Source of the DNA: Streptomyces sp. NBC_01233
Lineage (GTDB): Bacteria > Actinomycetota > Actinomycetes > Streptomycetales > Streptomycetaceae
Direction of reading: 5' to 3'
Assembly: GCF_035989305.1 (NCBI RefSeq)
Contig: NZ_CP108514.1
Span: 5,312,501 to 5,376,500, forward strand
DNA length: 64,000 nt
Shown one piece after another: positions 11,663 through 19,922 of this stretch; the stretch's first letter is position 1, and every line of letters begins with the position of its first letter. Under the pieces are notes generated by a model that worked only from the letters and a program-made list of their open reading frames with translations, was not told the origin of the DNA and made no database searches. The translations under genes were made by a program, and so were the position numbers.

Positions 11663-11691
11663 ACAACGAGCGTCGCGGCACTTGGGTTACG
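11663..11691 (-). promoter_or_regulatory. Candidate BldN-dependent promoter of rsbN
   Basis: Read on the minus strand, CGTAAC (11691-11686) is followed after 17 bases by CGTTGT (11668-11663), about 130 bases ahead of the rsbN start. As I recall, promoters recognised by BldN have CGTAAC at -35 and CGTTGA at -10 with about 16 bases between. The match suggests the anti-sigma gene is transcribed by its own target sigma, a negative feedback loop. Confidence 0.65.
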
Positions 11692-11768
11692 GACGAAGGA
11701 TGATCGGACCACAGCGTCATCGAGGGGTCACCGGATGTATGTGAGGTTGTGTTGATTTGTGAGGGGGG

Positions 11769-12584
11769 TCAGCGGGCGTCGTCGGGGAGGAGGCGGGCCA
11801 GGGTGCGGACCGCCCGGTACTGGAGCGTCTTGATGGCTCCTTCGTTCTTTCCCATGACCCGGGCCGTCTCGGCGACCGAGAGGCCCTGCAGGAAGCGCAG
11901 GGTCACGCACTCCTGCTGCTGCGGATTGAGCTTCCGCACGGCCTCCAGCAGGGCCGCGTTGGAGAGGGACTCCAGGACGGAGTCCTCGGGGCTGCGCTCG
12001 ACCTCGTTGGCGTCGAGCATCTCCCCGGTGGTGACCTCCAGCCGGAAGCGGCTGGACTTGAAGTGGTCCGCCACCAGGTTGCGGGCGATCGTCACGAGCC
12101 AGGCGCCGAAGTCGCGGCCCTGCCAGGTGAAGGTGGAGATGCGGCGCAGGGCGCGCAGGAAGGTCTCGCTGGTGAGGTCCTCCGCGGTCGCCTTCCCTCC
12201 GACCCGGTAGTAGATGTAGCGGTAGACCGTGTCGCTGTACTGGTCGTAGAGGCGGCCGAAGGCGTCGGCCTCGCCCGCCTGGGCTCGTTCGACCAGGTCC
12301 ATCATGCGGGCCTGATCGCTGTCCGCCGTGGGGCGGCGGGGGGTGGCCTGGGCGCTCGTGCCGGCGGTGCCGTTCGAGCCCCCGGCCGCGCGGCCTCGTC
12401 TGCCCACCGTCGCTCCGCCGTCGGTCAGGGCATAGCAAGGACCGGCCGGGCCGATACCGGCGGGGACCGCGGCGGCGAAGGCGGGAACGGCGTACGCGGT
12501 GGGGACGAAGCCGCGCAGGTGGTCGAGGACCGTTGCGCGCAGCTGAGCCAGGCCCGAGGCGTCAACCCCGACAGGTGGGTACAC
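11769..12584 (-). CDS. bldN: ECF sigma factor BldN with N-terminal pro-extension
   Basis: A 271-residue group IV sigma factor. Residues 1 to about 85 are the extension typical of BldN, starting YPPVGVDASGLAQLRATVLD after the GTG; in S. coelicolor this is a pro-sequence that is removed. Region 2 follows (FGRLYDQYSDTVYRYIYYR, then EDLTSETFLRALRRI), a linker, and region 4 with HTH (LSVAETARVMGKNEGAIKTL). BldN directs genes for aerial growth such as bldM and the chaplin and rodlin genes. GGGAG precedes the GTG at 12584. The downstream gene rsbN encodes its anti-sigma, separated by about 230 bases carrying its own promoter. Confidence 0.95.
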   Translation of the reverse strand: MYPPVGVDASGLAQLRATVLDHLRGFVPTAYAVPAFAAAVPAGIGPAGPCYALTDGGATVGRRGRAAGGSNGTAGTSAQATPRRPTADSDQARMMDLVERAQAGEADAFGRLYDQYSDTVYRYIYYRVGGKATAEDLTSETFLRALRRISTFTWQGRDFGAWLVTIARNLVADHFKSSRFRLEVTTGEMLDANEVERSPEDSVLESLSNAALLEAVRKLNPQQQECVTLRFLQGLSVAETARVMGKNEGAIKTLQYRAVRTLARLLPDDAR

Positions 12585-12943
12585 GGGACTCCCAGAGGCA
12601 GAGCTTCCATCACGTGCAGTGCGGGACCGTTCACCCGTCGTGGCGACAGATGGCCGGTGGCATGCGTTTGAGGAGAATAACGCTTCGTACAGGCAGTGCT
12701 ACACCCAGTTGCTCAAATCGCCGGTTCCGACACTTCTGTTGCGTGTCGAGGGCATATTCAGTCGCTGTTGGTGATCGATTCTTGATCACTTGGGTGCGCG
12801 GAATGGACGCTTCCAAGGGGGGCCGCGACCGGGTCGGGCAGGCCGGAGTGCCGCGCCGGGGGCGCGGGTAAAGGTGAGCGAATGCCCGGGGCCGCGCCGC
12901 GGGGCCGCCGCGCGCGGGGCGGCGGGGCCCGGGCCTGCCGTTG
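12585..12943 (-). promoter_or_regulatory. Long upstream region of bldN with an inverted repeat
   Basis: There are 359 bases without a gene between bldN and the next minus-strand gene. The visible element is GTGATC-GATTCTT-GATCAC at 12771-12789, about 190 bases ahead of the bldN start, in a locally AT-richer patch. bldN is known to be developmentally controlled, so an operator here is plausible, but I cannot assign the binding protein. The part nearest 12850-12940 is very GC-rich and probably carries the 3' end signals of the next gene. Confidence 0.4.
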
Positions 12944-13909
12944 TTACTTGCGGCGGCGGTGCAGGGCGATGGCGGCGGCCGCGCCGCCCGCGATCGCGCC
13001 GACGCCGGCGGCCGCCGGGACGCCGACCTTCACGGCCTTGCGGCCGGTCCGGTAGTCGCGCAGCCGCCAGTCGTTGGTACGGGCATGCTTGCGCAGTTTT
13101 GTGTCCGGATTGATCGCGTACGGATGTCCGACCAGCGACAGCATCGGGATGTCGTTGTGCGAATCGCTGTACGCGGCGCAGCGCGCGAGGTCCAGCCCCT
13201 CGGCGGCGGCCAGGGCGCGGACCGCCTCGGCCTTGGCGGGGCCGTGCAGCGGCTCGCCGACCAGGCGGCCGGTGTAGACGCCGTCGACGGACTCGGCGAC
13301 GGTGCCCAGGGCTCCGGTCAGGCCCAGCCGGCGGGCGATGATCGTGGCCGTCTCCACGGGGGCCGCGGTGACCAGCCACACCTTCTGGCCGGCGTCGAGG
13401 TGGGCCTGGGCCAGGGCGCGGGTGCCCGGCCAGATCCGCTCGGCCATGTACTCGTCGTAGATCTCCTCGCCGATGGCCATCAGCTCGGAGACCTTGTGGC
13501 CCTTGACGATGGACAGGGCGCTGTCGCGGGCGTCCTGCATGTGCTCGGGGTCCTCGACCCCGGCGAGCCGGAACCAGGCCTGCTGCCAGGCGAAGCGGGC
13601 GAGTTCACGGCGTTGGAAGAACTCGCGCTTGTAGAGGCCGCGGCCGAAGTGGAAGATCGCGGCGCCCTGCATGACGGTGTTGTCGAGGTCGAAGAAGGCG
13701 GCGGCGAGGTCGTCGCCCGCGACGGGGAACTCGGGCTCGGCCGGGGGCTCTTCCCGGGGCGCCTCGATCGCGGGTGCCTCGATCTCGGCTTCGGCCTCGG
13801 CTCCGGCCAGCGCCGTCTTGCGGGCGGCCTCCGCCGAGGCCTCGCCTGCAAGCACGCTCCGCGCGGTTGCGGAGCGTCTACGAGGGGTGAGCCATCCGAG
13901 AGCGGCCAT
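12944..13909 (-). CDS. HAD-IB family phosphatase (SerB-like), membrane-tethered
   Basis: A 321-residue protein. After about 65 variable Ala/Glu-rich residues comes HAD motif I, AAFFDLDNTVMQG, then VTAAPVETATIIA as motif II, GPAKAEAV with the motif III lysine, and YSDSHNDIPML as motif IV. This is the subclass IB pattern of phosphoserine phosphatase-like enzymes; the exact substrate is unknown. A hydrophobic C-terminal segment followed by HRRRK (VPAAAGVGAIAGGAAAAIAL) could anchor it in the membrane. ATG at 13909 is chosen; the longer frame back to 14290 runs through the divergent glutaredoxin gene. Confidence 0.85.
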   Translation of the reverse strand: MAALGWLTPRRRSATARSVLAGEASAEAARKTALAGAEAEAEIEAPAIEAPREEPPAEPEFPVAGDDLAAAFFDLDNTVMQGAAIFHFGRGLYKREFFQRRELARFAWQQAWFRLAGVEDPEHMQDARDSALSIVKGHKVSELMAIGEEIYDEYMAERIWPGTRALAQAHLDAGQKVWLVTAAPVETATIIARRLGLTGALGTVAESVDGVYTGRLVGEPLHGPAKAEAVRALAAAEGLDLARCAAYSDSHNDIPMLSLVGHPYAINPDTKLRKHARTNDWRLRDYRTGRKAVKVGVPAAAGVGAIAGGAAAAIALHRRRK

Positions 13910-13989
13910 GCGGCGAGCATAGCCACTGTGTTCGGTACTTCCCGAACCGATGGGAAACGGAGGCGTTAACACTTCGGGAGAATGAAGCC

Positions 13990-14268
13990 ATGAGCCCTTT
14001 GTTGCGCCGTAAGGAAAAGAAGCGTCCCGGCGAGCGGATGGTGACGCTGATCGGGAAGCCCGGGTGTCACCTGTGCGACGACGCCGAGGGGGTGGTCGCG
14101 GAGGTCTGCGCCGAGACCGGAGCACGGTGGGAGAAGAAGGACATCTCGCAGGACGAGGAGCTCTACCGGCTGTACTGGGAGCAGATCCCGGTGGTGCTCG
14201 TCGACGGCGAACAGCACACCTTCTGGAGGGTGAACCCGGACCGGCTCCGGCGGGCATTGGAGGCCTGA
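13990..14268 (+). CDS. Glutaredoxin-like thiol protein
   Basis: A 92-residue protein. After a basic start (MSPLLRRKEKKRPGERM) a thioredoxin-fold beta strand leads to KPGCHLCDD, with C26 and C29 forming a CxxC redox pair, and QIPVVLVDGEQHTFW is the cis-proline region plus the next strand. This is the glutaredoxin-like DUF836 type. It sits ahead of the redox regulator rex but a 270-base gap with Rex-binding DNA separates them, so it is likely a separate unit. Start ATG at 13990 follows GGGAGAATGAAGCC. Confidence 0.85.
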   Translation: MSPLLRRKEKKRPGERMVTLIGKPGCHLCDDAEGVVAEVCAETGARWEKKDISQDEELYRLYWEQIPVVLVDGEQHTFWRVNPDRLRRALEA

Positions 14269-14406
14269 CCTCCTTCCCGGTTACCATCATGGGCGATTTG
14301 TGGGATCTCGGGGGCGTATCTGTGAGGAGTGTGCACGGTTTTGCCCCCTTTGGGATTTGAACGGGTTCGACGTGCGGCCGGTTCCGGGTTTACGTGCCGA
14401 GGTCGC

Positions 14407-14420
14407 GTGACCCCGGTCAC
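14407..14420. promoter_or_regulatory. Perfect inverted repeat GTGACCCCGGTCAC, Crp-like
   Basis: GTGACC-CC-GGTCAC is a perfect palindrome 26 bases upstream of the Rex operator. It fits GTG(N6)GNCAC, the pattern I recall for Streptomyces Crp binding. Binding is an inference. Confidence 0.45.
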
Positions 14421-14445
14421 TTTGCTCGGACAAAGCGGACACAAT

Positions 14446-14467
14446 CTTTGTGCACGCGTTCACAAAG
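14446..14467. promoter_or_regulatory. Rex operator (ROP) upstream of rex-hemACD
   Basis: The core TTGTGCACGCGTTCACAA at 14448-14465 is an inverted repeat TTGTG-N8-CACAA, extended to CTTTGTG...CACAAAG. It matches the Rex binding site known from Streptomyces and related Gram-positives. It lies about 75 bases before the rex start, implying autoregulation of the operon by the NADH/NAD+ ratio. CATAGCCT just after it may be part of the -10 region. Confidence 0.9.
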
Positions 14468-14541
14468 GCATAGCCTGCTGTCGACGGGGCGGTCTTGGGA
14501 CAAGTGACCGCCTGCAGCCCCGCTCATCCCGCAGGAGCATC

Positions 14542-15348
14542 GTGGCAACTGGCCGAACTCACCGACCGGCGACCCGCAGCCGAGGTATTCCCGAGGCCAC
14601 TGTCGCCCGGCTTCCGCTGTACTTGCGTGCCCTCACCGCGCTCTCCGAGCGATCGGTGCCCACGGTGTCCTCCGAGGAGCTCGCAGCCGCCGCCGGAGTC
14701 AACTCCGCGAAGCTGCGCAAGGACTTCTCGTACCTCGGTTCCTACGGCACCCGCGGCGTCGGCTACGACGTCGAATACCTCGTCTACCAGATCTCCCGTG
14801 AGCTCGGCCTGACCCAGGACTGGCCCGTCGTCATCGTCGGCATCGGCAACCTCGGCGCCGCGCTCGCCAACTACGGCGGTTTCGCGTCGCGCGGGTTCCG
14901 CGTGGCCGCGCTGATCGACGCCGACCCGGCGATGGCCGGCAAGCCGGTGGCCGGCATGCCCGTCCAGCACACCGATGATCTGGAGAAGATCATCGAGGAG
15001 AACGGCGTCTCGATCGGTGTCATCGCGACGCCGGCCGGTGCGGCCCAGCAGGTCAGCGAGCGGCTGATCGCCGCCGGGGTCACCTCCATCCTGAACTTCG
15101 CGCCGACCGTGCTGTCCGTGCCCGACGGCGTGGACGTGCGCAAGGTCGACCTCTCCATCGAGCTCCAGATCCTGGCGTTCCACGAGCAGCGCAAGGCCGG
15201 CGAGGAAGCGGCCGCCGCTGCCGCCGGCGGCTCCTCCGGGGGCGGCGCCGCCCCCGCCGCGGCCGTCGTGCCGCCGGCCGGCCGCGCGGCCGCCGAGGCG
15301 CGCAAGGGCAACCCCGAGGGCGACCACCCGGCGGTGATGCCGGCATGA
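14542..15348 (+). CDS. rex: Redox-sensing transcriptional repressor Rex
   Basis: A 268-residue protein. The N-terminal winged helix covers roughly residues 15-85 (VSSEELAAAAGVNSAKLRKD, then FSYLGSYGTRGVGYDV). The Rossmann NAD(H) domain follows with VIVGIGNLGAALANYGGF and the acidic end of the second strand at AALIDADP. The C-terminal helix LQILAFHEQRK is the domain-swapped helix of Rex dimers; after it comes an Ala/Gly/Pro tail. Rex leaves DNA when NADH rises. GTG at 14542 has AGGAG five bases upstream; the open frame to 14329 is spurious. The stop overlaps hemA (ATGA). Confidence 0.97.
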   Translation: MATGRTHRPATRSRGIPEATVARLPLYLRALTALSERSVPTVSSEELAAAAGVNSAKLRKDFSYLGSYGTRGVGYDVEYLVYQISRELGLTQDWPVVIVGIGNLGAALANYGGFASRGFRVAALIDADPAMAGKPVAGMPVQHTDDLEKIIEENGVSIGVIATPAGAAQQVSERLIAAGVTSILNFAPTVLSVPDGVDVRKVDLSIELQILAFHEQRKAGEEAAAAAAGGSSGGGAAPAAAVVPPAGRAAAEARKGNPEGDHPAVMPA

Positions 15349-17144
15349 GTCTGCTCGTCGTAGGGCTGAGTCACCGCAGCGCACCCGTGAGCGTCCTGGA
15401 GCGGGCCTCGCTGTCCGCGGACGCCAAGATCAAGCTGCTGCACGACACCCTCGCCGCGGAACCCGCGGCGGAGGCGGCGGTGCTCGCCACGTGCAACCGG
15501 ATCGAGCTGTACGCGGACGTGGACAAGTTCCACGCGGGTGTGGCCGAGCTGTCCACGCTGCTGGCCCAGCACAGCGGGGTGGCTCTGGAAGAGCTCACTC
15601 CGTACCTGTACGTGCACTACGAGGACCGGGCGGTGCACCACCTGTTCTCGGTGGCGTGCGGGCTGGACTCGATGGTCGTGGGCGAGGGGCAGATCCTCGG
15701 CCAGATCAAGGACGCGCTGGCGCTGGGGCAGGAGCTGCACACCGCCGGCCGGCTGATCAACGACCTGTTCCAGCAGGCGCTGCGGGTGGGCAAGCGGGCG
15801 CACTCGGAGACCGGGATCGACCGCGCGGGCCAGTCGCTGGTGACCTTCGGGCTGGAACAGCTCGCCGGGGTTCGTGTGCCGGTGGGCGAGTGGGCCGCCG
15901 GCAAGCGGGCGCTGGTCATCGGGGCCGGGTCGATGTCCTCGCTCGCGGCGGCGACGCTGGCGCGGGTCGGGGTCGCCGAGATCGTGGTGGCGAACCGGAC
16001 CGCCGATCGGGCGGAGCGGCTTGCGGAGATTCTGGTTGCCTCGGGCACCGGGGTCGCGGCGGTGGCGATCTCCATGGCCGGGGTGGCCGATGAGCTGACA
16101 CGAGTCGACGTGGTGGTGTCCTGCACGGGTGCCACCGGGCTGGTGCTGACCGCCGATGACGTGCTGGCCGCCATGTCCTGGGGCGCCGGTGGGCTCGCGC
16201 CGGCGGAGCAGGAAGAGGCCGGGGCTGCGCCCCAGGCCTCCCAGGGGCTCCGCCCCCGGACCCCCGCGCCTCAAACGCCGGCGGGGCTGGGAGATCGGGG
16301 CTCCGCCCCGGACCCCGCGCCTCAAACGCCGGCGGGGCTGGAATTGGCGGGGCTGGATGTGTCCGCCGGGGTGGATGCGGCCGTCATCGCGCGGCTCGTC
16401 GCTGCTGCCCGGGACGGGGGCCGGCTGGCTGACGCCGGGGCTGCTCGGACCATCAGTGCCCCCGTCGAGGCCGACGGGTGTCCTGTGGGGCCCGACGGGC
16501 GGGCCGCGCTGACCGGGGTCGACGCCAACTCCCTCGAACTGCACGGGACCTGGGCCGATCAGGGCGAGGCCGCCGCGCAGCGGCAGCCGCGCAGGAGCGC
16601 CCGTACGCAGACCGACGCGACGGCCGTCCGGCTCGCGCTGCTCGACCTGGCCATGCCCCGGGACATCGATGCCGCCGTGCACCGGATTCCCGGCGTGCGG
16701 CTCGTCGACATCGAAAGCCTGGCCGAGGCGTCCGCCGACGCCCCGATGGCGGCCGACGTCGACGCCGTGCGCGGCATAGTCGCGGAGGAAGTGGCCGCCT
16801 TCGGGGCCGCGCAGCGGGCCGCGCACATCACGCCCACCGTGGTCGCCCTGCGGGCCATGGCGGCCGAGGTCGTGGCCATGGAAGTGGCGCGGCTCGACGG
16901 GCGGGTCCCCGACCTCGACGAACGGCAGCGGGCCGAGGTCACCCAGACCGTGCGCCGCGTCGTCGACAAGCTCCTCCACGCGCCGACCGTGCGCGTCAAG
17001 CAGCTCGCCAGCGAGCCCGGCGGCGCCGGGTACGCGGAGGCACTGCGCGAACTCTTCGACCTCGACCCTCAGACGGTTGCTTCCGTCAGCCGGGCGGACG
17101 CGGCCGATCCGATGAACGACGACGACCCAGGACGGGCATCATGA
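15345..17144 (+). CDS. hemA: Glutamyl-tRNA reductase HemA with a large internal insertion
   Basis: A 599-residue enzyme that reduces glutamyl-tRNA to glutamate-1-semialdehyde, the first step of C5 tetrapyrrole synthesis. The catalytic Cys is C50 in VLATCNRIELY; GLDSMVVGEGQILGQIKDAL follows near 106 and the NADPH Rossmann site ALVIGAGSMSSLAA near 190. Most family members have about 420-460 residues. Here roughly residues 282-420 are an Ala/Gly/Pro-rich insertion between SCTGATGLVLTADDV and LALLDLAMPRDID, including two copies of a Streptomyces REP-like repeat. Starts and stops overlap: ATGA with rex and ATGA with hemC. Confidence 0.95.
   Translation: MSLLVVGLSHRSAPVSVLERASLSADAKIKLLHDTLAAEPAAEAAVLATCNRIELYADVDKFHAGVAELSTLLAQHSGVALEELTPYLYVHYEDRAVHHLFSVACGLDSMVVGEGQILGQIKDALALGQELHTAGRLINDLFQQALRVGKRAHSETGIDRAGQSLVTFGLEQLAGVRVPVGEWAAGKRALVIGAGSMSSLAAATLARVGVAEIVVANRTADRAERLAEILVASGTGVAAVAISMAGVADELTRVDVVVSCTGATGLVLTADDVLAAMSWGAGGLAPAEQEEAGAAPQASQGLRPRTPAPQTPAGLGDRGSAPDPAPQTPAGLELAGLDVSAGVDAAVIARLVAAARDGGRLADAGAARTISAPVEADGCPVGPDGRAALTGVDANSLELHGTWADQGEAAAQRQPRRSARTQTDATAVRLALLDLAMPRDIDAAVHRIPGVRLVDIESLAEASADAPMAADVDAVRGIVAEEVAAFGAAQRAAHITPTVVALRAMAAEVVAMEVARLDGRVPDLDERQRAEVTQTVRRVVDKLLHAPTVRVKQLASEPGGAGYAEALRELFDLDPQTVASVSRADAADPMNDDDPGRAS
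16244..16341. repeat. Two copies of a Streptomyces REP-like repeat inside hemA
   Basis: Copy one (16244-16290) and copy two (16297-16341) share GGGGCTCCGCCCC and then CGCCTCAAACGCCGGCGGGG. I recognise the second block as a very common intergenic repeat of Streptomyces. The cores are 51 bases apart, so both are read in the same frame as PAPQTPAGL. The repeats lie within the insertion of the HemA protein. Confidence 0.8.
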
Positions 17145-18109
17145 ACACACGTCCCGACCAGCCGCTGCGGCTCGGTACGCGGCGGAGCAAGCTGGCCATG
17201 TCCCAGTCGGGGCACGTCGCCGACGCGGTACGGGCGATCACCGGCCGGCCCGTCGAGCTCGTGGAGATCACGACTTACGGCGACGTCTCGCGCGAGCACC
17301 TCGCGCAGATCGGCGGGACGGGCGTGTTCGTCACCGCCCTGCGCGACGCGCTGCTGCGGGGCGAGGTCGACTTCGCCGTGCACTCGCTGAAGGACCTGCC
17401 GACCTCGCAGCCCGACGACCTCGTGATCGCGGCCATGCCGCGCCGCGAGGACGCGCGGGACGCGCTCGTCGCGCGGGACGGCCTGACCTTCGAGCAGCTG
17501 CCCGACGGTGCCCGGATCGGCACCGGGTCGCCGCGGCGCACGGCGCAGCTCAACCACCTGGCGCTGTCGCTCGGCAAGCGGATCGAGACGGTGCCCATCC
17601 GCGGCAACGTCGACACCCGGATCGGCTTCGTCCGCGACGGCGAGCTCGACGCCGTCGTGCTCGCGGCCGCCGGCCTCAACCGGATCGGTCGCGGTGACGA
17701 GGCGACCGACCTGCTCTGCGTCGACAACGTCCTGCCGGCCCCCGGCCAGGGCGCCCTGGCCGTGGAGTGCCTCGCGTCCGATACGGACCTCATCGCCGCG
17801 CTCGGCGAACTCGACGACCCGTTCACCCGGGCCGCCGTGACCGCCGAGCGTTCTCTGCTCGCCGCCCTGGAGGCCGGATGCAGCGCACCCGTGGGCGCGT
17901 TCGCCGATCTGCTGGCCGACGGCCAGATTGTCAATGAAATGCGCCTGCGCGGCGTCGTCGGAACCCTCGACGGCTCGACGCTGGTGCAGCTGTCCACCAC
18001 CGGTCCCGTGCCCCAGTCGTACGACGAGGCCATGGCTCTCGGCCGCGAACTCGCGGACGAGATGCTGGCCAAGGGCGCGGCCGGTCTGATGGGGGAGCGA
18101 TCGCTTTGA
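17141..18109 (+). CDS. hemC: Porphobilinogen deaminase (hydroxymethylbilane synthase)
   Basis: A 322-residue enzyme that joins four porphobilinogens into hydroxymethylbilane. Typical blocks are LRLGTRRSKLAMSQSGHVAD at the N-terminus, DFAVHSLKDLPT, IGTGSPRRTAQL, and PIRGNVDTRIGF. C247 in LEAGCSAPVGA binds the dipyrromethane cofactor. The ATG at 17141 overlaps the hemA stop as ATGA; a longer frame to 16478 is a shadow of hemA. The next gene starts with TTG overlapping its stop as TTGA, so hemA, hemC and the cobA/hemD fusion form one coupled unit. Confidence 0.97.
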   Translation: MNTRPDQPLRLGTRRSKLAMSQSGHVADAVRAITGRPVELVEITTYGDVSREHLAQIGGTGVFVTALRDALLRGEVDFAVHSLKDLPTSQPDDLVIAAMPRREDARDALVARDGLTFEQLPDGARIGTGSPRRTAQLNHLALSLGKRIETVPIRGNVDTRIGFVRDGELDAVVLAAAGLNRIGRGDEATDLLCVDNVLPAPGQGALAVECLASDTDLIAALGELDDPFTRAAVTAERSLLAALEAGCSAPVGAFADLLADGQIVNEMRLRGVVGTLDGSTLVQLSTTGPVPQSYDEAMALGRELADEMLAKGAAGLMGERSL

Positions 18110-19773
18110 ACCCCTCAAGTCCGACCACCTCCGCTTTTCCGGCCGTCGCCGCCCACGGACGCGTCACCTTCCTCGGTGCCGGCCCCGGCGACCCGGGTCT
18201 GCTGACGCTGCGCGCCGTCGAGGCGCTCGCCGCCGCGGACGTACTGATCGCGGAGCCCGAGGTGCTCGAGGTCGTACGGACGCATGCGCGCGCGGGTGTC
18301 GACACGCCGCAGCTGACGATTGCTGACGAAGTGTCAGCAGCCGCCGGGGTCCCGGTGATCCGGGACGCGGCCAATCTTGTCATGGAGGCCGCACGCTCCG
18401 GCAGGCGGGTCGTGCGTGCCGTCACGGGCGACCCCGGGCTCGACGGCAACGCGGCCGAGGAGATGCTCGTCTGTGCCACCGCCGGCATCCCCTTCGAGGT
18501 GGTGCCCGGTGTGGCGACCGCGGTGGGCGTGCCCGCGTACGCCGGTGTCCCGCTGCGCGACAAGCAGGGCGCGGACGTCCGGTTCGTCGACGCGAAGACC
18601 GCCTCGGCGCGCTGCTGGAGCGAGGTCGGCGCGAGCGACGGGATCCTCGTCGTCTCCGCGACGCTGGAGACCGTCTCGGCGGCCGCCGCCGAGCTGGTGA
18701 GCGCCGGGCGCAAGCCCGACACCCCGCTGACGGTGACCGTCGCCGGCACCACCACGCGGCAGCGCACCTGGTCCGCGACCCTGGGCACGATCGCCCAGGT
18801 GTTCAAGCAGGGCAAGGTGCTCCCCTCGCCCGAGGGCGCCCGGCCCGTCATAGCCGTGGTCGGTGAGCACAGCGCCGCCGCGCGGCGCGAGGACCTGGCC
18901 TGGTTCGAGTCGAAGCCGCTGTTCGGCTGGCGGGTCCTCGTACCGCGCACCAAGGAGCAGGCCGCCTCGCTCTCCGACCAGCTGCGTTCGTACGGCGCGG
19001 TACCGCACGAGGTGCCGACCATCGCCGTGGAGCCGCCGCGCACCCCGCAGCAGATGGAGCGCGCGGTGAAGGGCCTGGTGACGGGCCGCTACGAGTGGAT
19101 CGCCTTCACCTCGGTCAACGCCGTGAAGGCCGTCCGCGAGAAGTTCGAGGAGTACGGGCTCGACGCCCGTGCCTTCGCGGGCATCAAGGTCGCCGCGGTG
19201 GGCGAGCAGACCGCGGCCTCGCTCGTGGAGTTCGGCGTGAAGCCGGACCTGGTGCCGAGCGGGGAGCAGTCCGCGGCCGGACTGCTGGAGGACTGGCCGC
19301 CGTACGACCCGGTCTTCGACCCGATCGACCGCGTGTTCCTGCCGCGGGCCGACATCGCGACCGAGACGCTGGTCGCCGGGCTGATCGAGCTCGGGTGGGA
19401 GGTCGACGACGTCACCGCCTACCGGACCGTGCGCGCGTCGCCGCCGCCGGCGGACACGCGCGAGGCGATCAAGGGCGGCGGTTTCGACGCCGTTCTCTTC
19501 ACGTCGTCGAGCACCGTGCGGAACCTGGTGGGCATTGCCGGCAAGCCGCACAACGTGACCGTCATCGCCTGTATCGGGCCGGCGACGGCCAAGACGGCGG
19601 AGGAGCACGGGCTGCGGGTCGACGTGCTGTCGCCGGAGCCGTCGGTGTCGAAGCTGGCGGAGGCCCTCGCCGAGTACGGTGCGGCGCGGCGCGAGGCGGC
19701 CAAGGAGGCCGGCGAGACGGTGTTCCGGCCGAGCGAGCGCCGGCCGGGGGCGCGGCGCCGCCGTACCACCTAG
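18106..19773 (+). CDS. hemD: Uroporphyrinogen-III C-methyltransferase/uroporphyrinogen-III synthase fusion
   Basis: A 555-residue bifunctional protein. Residues about 15-260 form a SAM-dependent tetrapyrrole methylase, with VTFLGAGPGDPGLLTLRAVE as the glycine-rich loop and FEVVPGVATAVGVPAYAGVP. Residues about 275-530 form uroporphyrinogen-III synthase, starting RVLVPRTKEQAASLSDQLRS and including WIAFTSVNAVKAV and FTSSSTVRNLVGIAG. It therefore both cyclises hydroxymethylbilane and can draw product towards sirohaem or cobalamin. The N-terminal half is weaker than a typical CobA, so methylase activity is less sure. The start codon is TTG, overlapping the hemC stop. The C-terminus is very basic. 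Confidence 0.9.
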   Translation: MNPSSPTTSAFPAVAAHGRVTFLGAGPGDPGLLTLRAVEALAAADVLIAEPEVLEVVRTHARAGVDTPQLTIADEVSAAAGVPVIRDAANLVMEAARSGRRVVRAVTGDPGLDGNAAEEMLVCATAGIPFEVVPGVATAVGVPAYAGVPLRDKQGADVRFVDAKTASARCWSEVGASDGILVVSATLETVSAAAAELVSAGRKPDTPLTVTVAGTTTRQRTWSATLGTIAQVFKQGKVLPSPEGARPVIAVVGEHSAAARREDLAWFESKPLFGWRVLVPRTKEQAASLSDQLRSYGAVPHEVPTIAVEPPRTPQQMERAVKGLVTGRYEWIAFTSVNAVKAVREKFEEYGLDARAFAGIKVAAVGEQTAASLVEFGVKPDLVPSGEQSAAGLLEDWPPYDPVFDPIDRVFLPRADIATETLVAGLIELGWEVDDVTAYRTVRASPPPADTREAIKGGGFDAVLFTSSSTVRNLVGIAGKPHNVTVIACIGPATAKTAEEHGLRVDVLSPEPSVSKLAEALAEYGAARREAAKEAGETVFRPSERRPGARRRRTT

Positions 19774-19922
19774 CGGTGGGCTGAGCGGAAACGAGTACGA
19801 GGGTGGGGTCCGGCGCTGGTGCGTTGGGCCCCGCCCTTGTTTTGCCGGGGGCGGTCGGAGGGGTGGGGCCGGGCTCTAGGCTTGTCCCGACTGCTGTCGA
19901 TGCTCGAAGAGGCGACTAGAAG

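Noticed and set aside
12771..12789. A BldD operator upstream of bldN
   Set aside because: The inverted repeat is clear but does not fit the BldD consensus as I know it, so the regulator is left open.
14871..16979. A 702-codon open frame on the minus strand
   Set aside because: It is antisense to rex and hemA, which have clear families and overlapping starts; its sequence is low-complexity, as expected for a GC-rich shadow.
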